A DNA stretch of 64,000 nt, taken from NCBI RefSeq assembly GCF_018304825.1, contig NZ_CP072648.1, positions 1,905,501 to 1,969,500 of the forward strand, read 5' to 3'. This document shows, piece after piece, positions 36,764 through 44,912 of the stretch; position 1 is the first letter of the stretch, and every line of letters starts with the position of its first letter. The notes beneath the pieces were generated by a model that worked only from the letters and a program-made list of their open reading frames with translations, ran no database searches and was not told where the DNA came from. The translations under genes were made by a program, and so were the position numbers. The stretch is from Chloracidobacterium validum (lineage in GTDB: Bacteria; Acidobacteriota; Blastocatellia; Chloracidobacteriales; Chloracidobacteriaceae).

Positions 36764-38009
36764 CCATCAAGCGTATTCGCCCGGTGAGTAGTTCCTGCAT
36801 CATCCCCTGCTTGACCTGTCGGGCCTTGGCCAGCTTCGCCTCCAACGCCGCGATCTCCACGTCCATGTCCGACAGGATGGCAGCGATGGCTTGCTGCTCT
36901 TCCAACTTCGGGAACCTGCCTTGAATGGTTGCAAGTGCAGATGCGCTGATGTGAACAACGGCATCGCCTTGTCCAAGACTTGCTTTCTGCCGCGCAATCT
37001 CGGACGTGTTCAGGTAAAAGCCAAGAAACAGCGGATCAGCCTTCCCTGTTCGCAGAATGACGATGTCGCCGCCAGCATAGGCTTCGATGTCGTGAATGAA
37101 TGCGACGCACTTTCCGATCTCCTCTTTCGTCTCACCGGAACCAGCGAACAAGATGTCTCCACGTCTGAGCCGAGTAGCGGTCTGAGCGACCTCTCGGGAA
37201 ATCCACGAGAAGTACGTTGTTACGTAGTCGTTGTGCCGGGTGTAGATTTCGCCGTAGCGCACACAAGGCAGATCGCCGCTGAACGTCTGCGACTTCGTGA
37301 CACCGCTGCCTTTCAAAAAAGTGCCCAACTCTCCCAGTCGCTTCGTCTCCCACTCGCCGCTAAAGCCGGGGAGGCGTTTCTGGCCGGTGAGCAGTTGCTG
37401 CATCGCGCCGTGCTTGATCTGCCGCTTCTTGGCGACGAGTTGCTCCAGCGACTCGATTAGGGCATCCGCATCCGACAACGCCCCCGCAATCGCCTCCTGC
37501 TCCGCCAGCGTCGGCGGAAGGGGAAACGGAACACGATAGAGCGTTTCAGGGGGAAGCCGCTTCGTCCCATGTGTAGACTCTGTGGTGAGTCCACGCAGCT
37601 TCTGCGCGTGCCCGATTAACCAGTACAAGACGTAGTTGCTTGCATACCCGTCATGAACAACCAAGCCCTTCATGTCTTGGTTGAATGCGACCGGTAGTTC
37701 TGCACGAGCGACGGGAAAAGAATGGGCGAGGATCATTCCCCGAATGACCATGAGGATCGTCCCCGAAGGCATCAGCCGCGCACCCTCCGACACCGCAAGG
37801 TTGCTGATATGGTCAACCGAATCGCGAAGTCTTGAAACCTTCATGTCCTTGGGGCTTACCCAAGGAATGTCGCCTTGCCAGTACGCTGGATTTTTCATGC
37901 TTGGCGTGCCGCCACTGTACCACCGGCCGACTTCGCCCAGAGGAACGATCCGCCAGTCACTCGGTAGCGGACCGATGTCGAATACATAGTTTGGGGCCGC
38001 TACTTCCAT
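36756..38009 (-). CDS. hsdS: Type I restriction specificity subunit HsdS
   Basis: 417 residues with the two-fold architecture of HsdS: target-recognition domain 1 (about 15-150, PLGEVGRWYSGGTPSMKNPA), a conserved helical spacer (LAEQEAIAGALSDADALIES, then KHGAMQQLLTGQKRL), recognition domain 2 (about 220-350) and the second helix (LEEQQAIAAILSDMDVEIAA). The two domains define the halves of the DNA target. The ATG lies inside the end of the hsdM tail (10-base overlap), indicating coupling. The last residues and stop are formed by the heptamer repeat. The gene looks intact. Confidence 0.93.
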   Translation of the reverse strand: MEVAAPNYVFDIGPLPSDWRIVPLGEVGRWYSGGTPSMKNPAYWQGDIPWVSPKDMKVSRLRDSVDHISNLAVSEGARLMPSGTILMVIRGMILAHSFPVARAELPVAFNQDMKGLVVHDGYASNYVLYWLIGHAQKLRGLTTESTHGTKRLPPETLYRVPFPLPPTLAEQEAIAGALSDADALIESLEQLVAKKRQIKHGAMQQLLTGQKRLPGFSGEWETKRLGELGTFLKGSGVTKSQTFSGDLPCVRYGEIYTRHNDYVTTYFSWISREVAQTATRLRRGDILFAGSGETKEEIGKCVAFIHDIEAYAGGDIVILRTGKADPLFLGFYLNTSEIARQKASLGQGDAVVHISASALATIQGRFPKLEEQQAIAAILSDMDVEIAALEAKLAKARQVKQGMMQELLTGRIRLMEK

Positions 38010-38917
38010 GAGAAACCCATCCTTTCCAGATGACTATTCACTTTGGCTTCGAGTTCGGCCACTTGCAAGGTTAGTTGCGGTAATGTGCGTTCGTAGCGTT
38101 CAGCCAGTTCTTTCACCCGTTTGGTCAATTGCTGGCTGATGCGGTCCATTTCGCCGTGGATGCGGGCGTCGAGCGTGGCAAGCCATTTGTCCTCGACGAC
38201 GAGGGTCTTCACCTCGGCCTCGGTCAGCGTCGGGTACTTGGCATAGGCCTTGGCGTCGAGTTCCGCTTCGGCTTTTTTGAGTTGCTGCTTCAGGTCCGTC
38301 TCCTCGGCGTTGAGCGTGATCCATTGCTCCAAAACCGCGATCTCTTCCATTCTCAATTCTGCATTCTCCATTCTCCATTCGCGAAGCGTGGCGGAAACGG
38401 TCGCCTTGGTGATCTTCTCCAGTTCGCTGAACGCGCCGTCCTCGCCGCCGTGCTCCTCCTCCAACTCGGCCAGCTTCGCCGACACGCCTTCGAGCTTGGC
38501 CGTCAGATCGTCGAGGGCGGCTTGTTCCGTGGCGAAGTAGCGGGCGACAATCAACGCCTTCGGCACGAGGTCGCAGGTCCAGCCTTTGTCTTTTTCTTTG
38601 CCTTTCTTGTCTTTCTCAATCACTCGATAGGTCTGTACCTTCCAACCGTCGGCGGCGATCAGGTAGCAATCGTCCTGCATCGTCTCGGCCCAGTAATCCA
38701 TCAGTTGCTGGTAGATGTCGTAGGCGTCGATGAGCGGCTGGCCGTGGTAGTGGTTCAGCAGCCCCTCGGAGAGTTCGCCGATGATCGGCTTGGGGTGGCA
38801 ACCGGGAGTAAGAGCTTTTAGCGATCTTGCGGCCTTAGTGCGCCAGGCGGCGAAGTGGGCTTTCATCCCGGCGATGAAGGCAGCGAACTCGGGATGCTCG
38901 TAGATGGCCGACTTCAA
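38000..38917 (-). CDS. hsdM: HsdM C-terminal part, split from main ORF
   Basis: 305 residues from a TTG at 38917. It corresponds to the C-terminal 300 residues of long (about 800-residue) HsdM proteins, with AIYEHPEFAAFIAGM, DYWAETMQDDCYLIAADGW and a terminal coiled coil (AERYERTLPQLTLQVAELE). It contains no methyltransferase motif, so it would not be an enzyme alone. It is separated from the N-terminal part by the tandem duplication at 38939-38978. Residues REWRMENAELRMEE (38347-38381) are encoded by a heptamer repeat inside the gene. It overlaps the start of hsdS. Confidence 0.85.
   Translation of the reverse strand: MKSAIYEHPEFAAFIAGMKAHFAAWRTKAARSLKALTPGCHPKPIIGELSEGLLNHYHGQPLIDAYDIYQQLMDYWAETMQDDCYLIAADGWKVQTYRVIEKDKKGKEKDKGWTCDLVPKALIVARYFATEQAALDDLTAKLEGVSAKLAELEEEHGGEDGAFSELEKITKATVSATLREWRMENAELRMEEIAVLEQWITLNAEETDLKQQLKKAEAELDAKAYAKYPTLTEAEVKTLVVEDKWLATLDARIHGEMDRISQQLTKRVKELAERYERTLPQLTLQVAELEAKVNSHLERMGFSWK
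38347..38381. repeat. Heptamer-type repeat inside hsdM coding sequence
   Basis: Five consecutive 7-mers (CCATTCT, CAATTCT, GCATTCT, CCATTCT, CCATTCG) on the plus strand, read in frame on the minus strand as part of a helical linker of HsdM. Confidence 0.8.
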
Positions 38918-38937
38918 TTGAGAATGAGGAATGGCTA
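38916..38937. repeat. Heptamer-like repeat at hsdM break
   Basis: A degenerate member of the family (AATTGAGAATGAGGAATGGC on the plus strand) directly beside the 20-bp tandem duplication. Seven extra codons (LAIPHSQ) would come from it in a rejoined HsdM. Confidence 0.6.
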
Positions 38938-40425
38938 ATTGAAAATAGCCGGGGCGAATTGAAAATAGCCGGGGCGAAGCGGCTGAAATAGTGCATCGCG
39001 CAGTCCGGGGCAGACGGCCCAGTATGGGGCCAGGGCGTTCACGTCGCGGTCGGGAATACCGCCTTGCAGATGGCCGGCGATGTCCTGGATGTCCTTGGGC
39101 GTTTGGCTGTCGATGTAGCGCGGCAGGTTCAGGTTGAAGTCGTTCTTGGCGATCTCGTCGAAGGGGACCAGCCGGGAGAAGCGCGGTACCTCGATCTGCC
39201 GAGTGAACACGTCCACGATCTTGTGGATGTCCTGGTCGCGGAGGCGGTTCTTCGGCCCGTCCTTCATGAAGCCGCCGCTGGCGTCGATGAGGAAGACCGG
39301 TCGCTGATCCGTCGCCCCGGCCTTGTCTATGACGACGATGCAGGCGGGTATGCCGGTGCCGTAGAACAGGTTCGGCGGCAGACCGATGATGCCTTGGATG
39401 TACCCCTTGCGGACGAGCTTCTCACGGATGACGGCCTCGGCGTTGCCGCGAAACAGCACGCCGTGCGGTAGGATGCACGCGCCGCGGCCGGTGCTCTTGA
39501 GCGAGCGGACGATGTGCAGCAGGTAGGCGTAATCTCCCTGCTTGGCGGGCGGGATACCGAAAGCGGCGAAGCGATCGAACGGATCGTTGGCGGGGTCGAG
39601 GCCGGTGCTCCAACGTTTGTCGGAGAACGGCGGATTGGCGACGACGTAGTCGAAGGTCTTGAGGGCGTCGCCATCCTTGAACTTGGGATCGGTGAGCGTG
39701 TTGCCCTGCACGATGAGGGCGGTCGGCTGGTTGTGCAGGATCAGGTTCATGCGGGCCAGGCCGCTGGTGGTGGCGTCCTTCTCCTGGCCGTAGAGCGTGA
39801 CGGCAGTAGCAGCCTCGTCGCCGACCTTCAGCAGCAGCGATCCGGAGCCGCACGTCGGGTCATAGACGGTGGTGCTGGCACTCGTCTTGGCGGTGCGGAT
39901 GCCAAGAATCTGGGCCATGACGCGGCTGACCTCGGCCGGGGTGTAGAACTGCCCCTTGCTCTTACCGCTTTCGGTGGCGAAGTGCCGCATCAGGTACTCG
40001 TAGGCGTCGCCAAGGATGTCGTCGCCGTCGGCCCGGTTCTTCGAGAAGTCGAGGGCTTTGTTCTCGAAGATGGCAATGAGATTGGTCAGCCGCTCGACCA
40101 TCTCCTTGCCGCTGCCGAGCTTGGTGGCGTCGTTGAAGTCCGGCATGTCGGACAGCTTGTTGGCCGACGCCAGCGGGGCAATGATCTTCTTGTTGATTTG
40201 GTCGCCGATGTCGGCCCTGCCCTTGAGGGCGACCATGTCAGCGAAGGACGCGCCTTGGGGAATGGTGATCGGCGCGAACGGCTGGCCGGCGTACTTGTCG
40301 CTGACGTACTTGATGAACAGCAGCACGAGGACGTAATCCTTGTACTGGCTGGCGTCCATGCCGCCGCGGAGTTCGTCGCAGCTCGACCAGAGCGACGAGT
40401 AGAGTTCGGATTTCTTCAATGCCAT
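38935..40425 (-). CDS. hsdM: Type I DNA methyltransferase HsdM, N-terminal part
   Basis: 496 residues. It has the N-terminal helical domain (SLWSSCDELRGGMDASQYKD), SAM motif I (YDPTCGSGSLLLKVG near 190) and the catalytic NPPF motif (VANPPFSDKRW near 255) of an N6-adenine methyltransferase. The frame ends at TAG inside a tandem duplication, after RPGYFQFAPAIFN. The rest of the protein continues in another frame at 38000-38917. Joined, the gene would give 801 residues, the usual size of this HsdM group. The truncated form retains the catalytic core but may not assemble with HsdS. The ATG is three bases after the HTH gene stop. Confidence 0.92.
   Translation of the reverse strand: MALKKSELYSSLWSSCDELRGGMDASQYKDYVLVLLFIKYVSDKYAGQPFAPITIPQGASFADMVALKGRADIGDQINKKIIAPLASANKLSDMPDFNDATKLGSGKEMVERLTNLIAIFENKALDFSKNRADGDDILGDAYEYLMRHFATESGKSKGQFYTPAEVSRVMAQILGIRTAKTSASTTVYDPTCGSGSLLLKVGDEAATAVTLYGQEKDATTSGLARMNLILHNQPTALIVQGNTLTDPKFKDGDALKTFDYVVANPPFSDKRWSTGLDPANDPFDRFAAFGIPPAKQGDYAYLLHIVRSLKSTGRGACILPHGVLFRGNAEAVIREKLVRKGYIQGIIGLPPNLFYGTGIPACIVVIDKAGATDQRPVFLIDASGGFMKDGPKNRLRDQDIHKIVDVFTRQIEVPRFSRLVPFDEIAKNDFNLNLPRYIDSQTPKDIQDIAGHLQGGIPDRDVNALAPYWAVCPGLRDALFQPLRPGYFQFAPAIFN
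38939..38978. repeat. Perfect 20-bp tandem duplication in hsdM
   Basis: Two identical, adjacent copies (38939-38958 and 38959-38978) of TTGAAAATAGCCGGGGCGAA (plus strand). Two copies put a TAG in the hsdM frame; one copy leaves the frame open through to the C-terminal part. Confidence 0.97.
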
Positions 40426-40428
40426 CGG

Positions 40429-40632
40429 TCACTCCCCGTGTCGTGCCGGCCGCTCGACCATCCGCAAAAAGACCTCCATTTCAGCCTGTTCGAGCCGCAG
40501 ATAGTGGTTAGCCCGGTGGCGATGCGCCTTCACCTTGCCGGGTACAGCCGCCCACCGCCGCAGTATGTTGCGCGAGACGTCCGGTAGCCGCGCAGCCTCG
40601 GCGATCTTCACGTAGCTACTCAGCTTTGTCAT
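40429..40632 (-). CDS. Small MerR/excisionase-type HTH protein
   Basis: 67 residues. YVKIAEAARLPDVSRNILRRW is a winged helix-turn-helix of the MerR/BldC kind, followed by a wing-like HRANHYLRLEQAEMEVFL segment. It sits three bases before the hsdM start in the same direction, so it is probably the first gene of the RM operon and may regulate it. Compared with the usual motif (ELLGVSRNTLRRW), the turn region has LPDVSRNIL, a mild deviation. No other domain. Confidence 0.75.
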   Translation of the reverse strand: MTKLSSYVKIAEAARLPDVSRNILRRWAAVPGKVKAHRHRANHYLRLEQAEMEVFLRMVERPARHGE

Positions 40633-40926
40633 CTTTCAGTTCCTGACTGAGCGAGGACAGGCAGGAAGATACCTGCCACAATTCCAGTCCACAACCTTTT
40701 GCACGGGTTTTGCTGGGTGAACTATGTCTGGGAGGCCGGACGTTCCCGCCGCTTGGCTCACAAGAGCAGAGAGTTCGGAAAATTCGGACAAAGCAATGGG
40801 ACGCGAAGCCGATTTTGCGGCTTTGAATCATAGCCACCCTGCTTCGCTGTTCTCGGCCGTTCCTGTCTCGAGGTCGGTGAGCGCCGGGTCTGTCGCCCAC
40901 GGCCGGTCTTTCGTGAAAACCAAGGC
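40633..40926. other. Intergenic region upstream of RM operon
   Basis: 294 bases that hold the likely promoter of the RM operon and the end of the helicase gene's transcript. The only structure seen is a hairpin (GGCAGG/CCTGCC, 40660-40677). Frames crossing this stretch on both strands look non-coding: no ribosome site and no family similarity. Confidence 0.5.
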
Positions 40927-43900
40927 CTACAATCGCGGTGGGGCGTCGGCTTGGCGGTCGGCGACCGGCTCTTCACGAAGGGCATCGGCGCAAACCGCCG
41001 CGTAACGACACACCAAACACCGCGCGCCCGGCTTGGCTTGAACGTCGGTGGCGGCAAACGTCTGAATCGCGATCAACTCCTGGACGGTGTTCCCGACCAC
41101 CCGCCGGACGGCGGCGCGGGTGACCTGCTCCAGTGGCAGCTCGAAGCTGCGGTCTGGAGCAAGAAAGTGCAGCGTCGCGCGTACTTCCCGAACGTTTGGC
41201 GTCAGCTCCCACAGCGCCAGCGCATAGGTCTGTAACTGAAGCCGGTACTGGGCGACCTTTTCGGCCAGTTCGGCTTCAAAGCCCGGCTCGGCGGGCCTGG
41301 CCTTGAACGCATTGGTCTTGAAATCCACCACATGGGCCGTCACGCCCGATCCGGTCGCGGACGGCGTCACCAGTACCTTGTCCATCACGCCCACCAGCAG
41401 CGCCGCATCGCATCGCACGATGAATTCGCGCTCGTTCCAAATGGCATAACGCGCATCCGTGCGGGAGGCGCGCCGTACGGTATCAATCTGCCGGCGCATC
41501 GCACTCTGGGCGTACCGCTGCGCCAGCCACCATACATCCCGCAAGATGGCGTCATCATCCAGCGTGACGGCTTCCAGATGGCCGGCGGCGCGCAGAAAGG
41601 TAATCGCAGCGTGCAGTGCCCGACGCAGCGCCGCCGGAGTCTCATCCTCGGGCTCCAGGGTTTCGCACAACCGATGAATGATCAGCCCACGCGCGGCCGG
41701 CGCCAGCCGCGCCTCGGCTTCCGGGCGCTCAACGTCTTCGTCCGGCCGCGCGCCGCCAACGACGTCTTCCCCAAGCGGGTGCAACAATCGCGCGAAGTAG
41801 TATTGCCGCGGACAGTTGGCGAAACTGGCCAACTGACGCGCCGTGTAGCGATACCAACCACTGGCCGCGGCCGGGTCGGGCTGGATGGGCGCCAGTTGGT
41901 CGTCAAGGTCACGGATGAGGTTGCGCCGGTCGCGTTCGCGCTGCCGGGCGTCACGTTCTGCCTGCTTGACGAAGACCGCTCGACTGGGTGGCTCATCCAC
42001 AACCGGAGCGGACGGCGCGGGCGCGGGACGGTCCGGCGCATCCGTACCCAGAAAGGCCACCTGCGCGTCATCCAGAGCAAGCGTCGTCACAACCGGCTCA
42101 GCGGGCAGTGGCAGCGTGGCTTTGATCCAATCCAGAAAACACCGGGCAGAGCCTTCGGCCGGACTTCGGTCAGTGGCTTCTTCGGCGGCCGAAAGCACTA
42201 GGTAGTCCTGCGCGCGCGTCATGGCGACGTACAACTGGCGCATCCGCTCAAACTGCTCCCGGCGCTCAAGCCACTTGAGTACCTGCGCCTTCATTTCGGT
42301 TTGGCGCAAACCGCCCAACGTGTCTGGAATCTCAAAACCCAGCCCGCCGTTGCGCTCAAAAACGAACCGACCGGACGTTTGATGCCACCGACGCTGCAAA
42401 TCCGGGAGCAACACAATCGGGAACTCCAGCCCCTTCGACTTGTGGATCGTCAGGAGCGCCACGGCGTCGAGGCCGAGTTCGAGCTGGGCTTCGGCCTCGC
42501 GGGCGTCAAGGCGGCGAAATTCACGGATGTAACTGACGAAATCGCGCAGCAGGTGCGCTTCACGGCGCGCGAACCCACGGGCCAGTGACACGAGCTTGTC
42601 GAGATTCGACAACCGTTGCGGGCCGTCTTCAGCCGCCGCGCAGACAATATCGTAGCCGGTTCGGCGAATGACCTGTTCGAGCAGGGTCGGGAGCGGCAAC
42701 CGGTTTCGGACGGCCAGCAGCTCGTCCAGAATCGTTACCGCCTCTTCCAGCAACGGGCGCTGGTCGTCCGGGAGCGCCGCTTTTTTTTGCCGCGCTTCCA
42801 GGCGTAGGTCACTGTAAAGCGATGACCGGCGCGCCACGCTTTCACCAGCCGCCCAGCGCAACCGCAGCAAGGTTTCATCCGACAGCCCAAACAACGGCGA
42901 CCGCAAGACGCCAGCCAGGGCGATGTCGTCGGCGCGGTTGTCAAGAAACTCCAGCAACGTCAGCAAGTCGTTGACTTCCGGCCGCCCGTAAAAACCGTGG
43001 CCGGCCACGATGTAGCACGGCACGCCGGCCCGGCGGAAGGCGCGTTCGTAGGCTTTGACATCCGTCAGCGCGCCCAGCAACAGCGCCATGTCGCGGTAGG
43101 TCGGCGGACGCGGCTTCCCATCTGCCGTGTTGACCAGCGGAACCTGTGCTTCCACCAGATGGCGGACGTAATCCGCCAGTCGCGCTGCCTCGATGTCACG
43201 TCGTGAGTCGTCGTAGGGTGACCGTCCCTGTTCGGGCTTTGGGACGGCTGTGTAGAGAAACGCCACAGCCGGGCGTTCAGCATCGAGCGGCGGACGAAAG
43301 GCCTGCCCCGGCTCATAATCCACGAAGCCGCTCCGATACAGTTGACTCGGCTCGCTCCCGGCCGGGAGCTGCATCACGCGGCTGAAGAAGGCATTGAAGA
43401 AAGCAACCAGGCGGGGATCGCTACGGAAGTTGACATCCAGGCGGAGATGCTTGCCCCCCTGCGCTGCCGCCGCTTTCAGGACTTCATCGAAAACCTCGAC
43501 CTCCGCCCCCCGGAAAGCGTAAATGGATTGCTTCCGGTCGCCGACAAAGAAAAACGTCTGCCCCGAACACGGCCCGGCGGCCGCGCCAAGGGCATCCAGA
43601 ATGTCCCGCTGAAGGTGGTTGGTATCCTGGAACTCATCCACCAAAAAGTGGCGATAACGCAGACGGACGCGCCGCCGGATGTCTTCCGACCCAAGCAGAT
43701 GGCGCGCCCTGAGCTGCAAATCCTCAAAGTCGAGCGCCGCCGACTCACGTTTCGCCTGGCTGTAGAGAAAATCTATGCCGCGCAGCAGCTTGAAAACCAC
43801 CTGCTGGTAATCGCGCGCGCACACGTCCAAGTAAGCGGCCTCGAGCTGACCGCCGCCTTGGCTGCGTGTCCCCAGCCAGGCCTGGAGTGACTTGACCGGT

Positions 43901-44766
43901 TGGCTGAACTTACCGCGCGCGTCCGGCAGCGCCGCCCGCAGACGCGCCAGCGCAGCCAGGAAGGCCGGCATCTGTTCCGGTGTCGGAGCCGGCTCAATCA
44001 GGTCACGCTCTTGCGCCCAGGCTTCCAGGAAGCGTTGAGCCGCCTCGAGTGTTTTGGATGGCTTTTGGGGCTGCCCTTCCTCCACAACCAGCGTCCGCAA
44101 GGCTTCTACCCAGCCGTCGGTTTCCCGGTAGCGCTTCTCATAATCATCAGGGGTCAACGTCTTTTGCCGGGTCAAGTGTTCGGCTTCATCCAGCGTCACC
44201 CCTAGACTGCGCAGTTGGTTGAATACCTGCTTGAGGGCGGCGACGAGTTCGGCCCGGCCATAGGCCGCCACCAGCTCGGCCGCCAACGGTCCACCGCTAT
44301 CAATCTCGGCCGTCACCACCTGTTGGGCAGCCAAATCGAGGAGAGCCGTCGCGGTGTATTCATCCAGCGTCGAAAAGTAGGGGTCAACCCCGGCTTCGAG
44401 CGGGAACTCCCGCAGCAGCCGGGAACAAAACCCGTGAATAGTGCCGATGGCGGCCGCTTCGAGCTGGCGCTTGCGCTGCCGCCACTGAAGTTCGGCTCCC
44501 GTGCCGAGATGAGCTGCAATCCGGGCCTCGATACGTTGCCGGATGCGTTCGCGCATTTCATTGGCCGCTTTGTTGGTGAAGGTAATGGCCACGATGTTTT
44601 CGACGCCGACGCCTGGCTGTTCGAGCAAGCGCAGAAACCGCTCGGTCAGGACGCGGGTTTTTCCGGCGCCGGGTCCGGCTGTCACCACAACTGAGCCGTC
44701 GAGCGTTTCGACAGCGCGTTGCTGGGCGGGGGTGAAACCGGTCGTGGGATCAAGCGCAATCGTCAT
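40927..44766 (-). CDS. addA: AddA-like UvrD-family helicase-nuclease
   Basis: 1279 residues. UvrD-type helicase motifs: Walker A TAGPGAGKTRVLTERF (near residue 32), AITFTNKAANEMRERI, AIGTIHGFCSRL, and LTIHKSKGLEFPIV near 780. The C-terminal 300 residues are a PD-(D/E)xK nuclease with VVDFKTNAFKARP. A cysteine in FANCPRQYYF (near 982) plus CLVCRYAAVC at the end form the four-cysteine pattern that holds a [4Fe-4S] cluster in AddB and related nucleases. The protein should resect double-strand breaks. No addB partner gene is adjacent. Alternative names such as RecB-like are possible. Confidence 0.85.
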   Translation of the reverse strand: MTIALDPTTGFTPAQQRAVETLDGSVVVTAGPGAGKTRVLTERFLRLLEQPGVGVENIVAITFTNKAANEMRERIRQRIEARIAAHLGTGAELQWRQRKRQLEAAAIGTIHGFCSRLLREFPLEAGVDPYFSTLDEYTATALLDLAAQQVVTAEIDSGGPLAAELVAAYGRAELVAALKQVFNQLRSLGVTLDEAEHLTRQKTLTPDDYEKRYRETDGWVEALRTLVVEEGQPQKPSKTLEAAQRFLEAWAQERDLIEPAPTPEQMPAFLAALARLRAALPDARGKFSQPVKSLQAWLGTRSQGGGQLEAAYLDVCARDYQQVVFKLLRGIDFLYSQAKRESAALDFEDLQLRARHLLGSEDIRRRVRLRYRHFLVDEFQDTNHLQRDILDALGAAAGPCSGQTFFFVGDRKQSIYAFRGAEVEVFDEVLKAAAAQGGKHLRLDVNFRSDPRLVAFFNAFFSRVMQLPAGSEPSQLYRSGFVDYEPGQAFRPPLDAERPAVAFLYTAVPKPEQGRSPYDDSRRDIEAARLADYVRHLVEAQVPLVNTADGKPRPPTYRDMALLLGALTDVKAYERAFRRAGVPCYIVAGHGFYGRPEVNDLLTLLEFLDNRADDIALAGVLRSPLFGLSDETLLRLRWAAGESVARRSSLYSDLRLEARQKKAALPDDQRPLLEEAVTILDELLAVRNRLPLPTLLEQVIRRTGYDIVCAAAEDGPQRLSNLDKLVSLARGFARREAHLLRDFVSYIREFRRLDAREAEAQLELGLDAVALLTIHKSKGLEFPIVLLPDLQRRWHQTSGRFVFERNGGLGFEIPDTLGGLRQTEMKAQVLKWLERREQFERMRQLYVAMTRAQDYLVLSAAEEATDRSPAEGSARCFLDWIKATLPLPAEPVVTTLALDDAQVAFLGTDAPDRPAPAPSAPVVDEPPSRAVFVKQAERDARQRERDRRNLIRDLDDQLAPIQPDPAAASGWYRYTARQLASFANCPRQYYFARLLHPLGEDVVGGARPDEDVERPEAEARLAPAARGLIIHRLCETLEPEDETPAALRRALHAAITFLRAAGHLEAVTLDDDAILRDVWWLAQRYAQSAMRRQIDTVRRASRTDARYAIWNEREFIVRCDAALLVGVMDKVLVTPSATGSGVTAHVVDFKTNAFKARPAEPGFEAELAEKVAQYRLQLQTYALALWELTPNVREVRATLHFLAPDRSFELPLEQVTRAAVRRVVGNTVQELIAIQTFAATDVQAKPGARCLVCRYAAVCADALREEPVADRQADAPPRL

Positions 44767-44912
44767 TGGGAACCGAGGTTATGGATGAGGCACAGCCAGG
44801 CGCAAAGGATGGACATATACTTTGAACCAAATGCTGCCACATGTACATGCCGGCCGCGGGTTGGGTTATAGTCGGCACGCAAATTCTCACAAGGCTTCAC
44901 GAAACCCGCGCC

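Noticed and set aside
40616-40900. Minus-strand 94-codon frame upstream of the HTH gene
   Set aside because: No ribosome site, odd composition and overlap with the HTH gene start; probably the RM operon leader.
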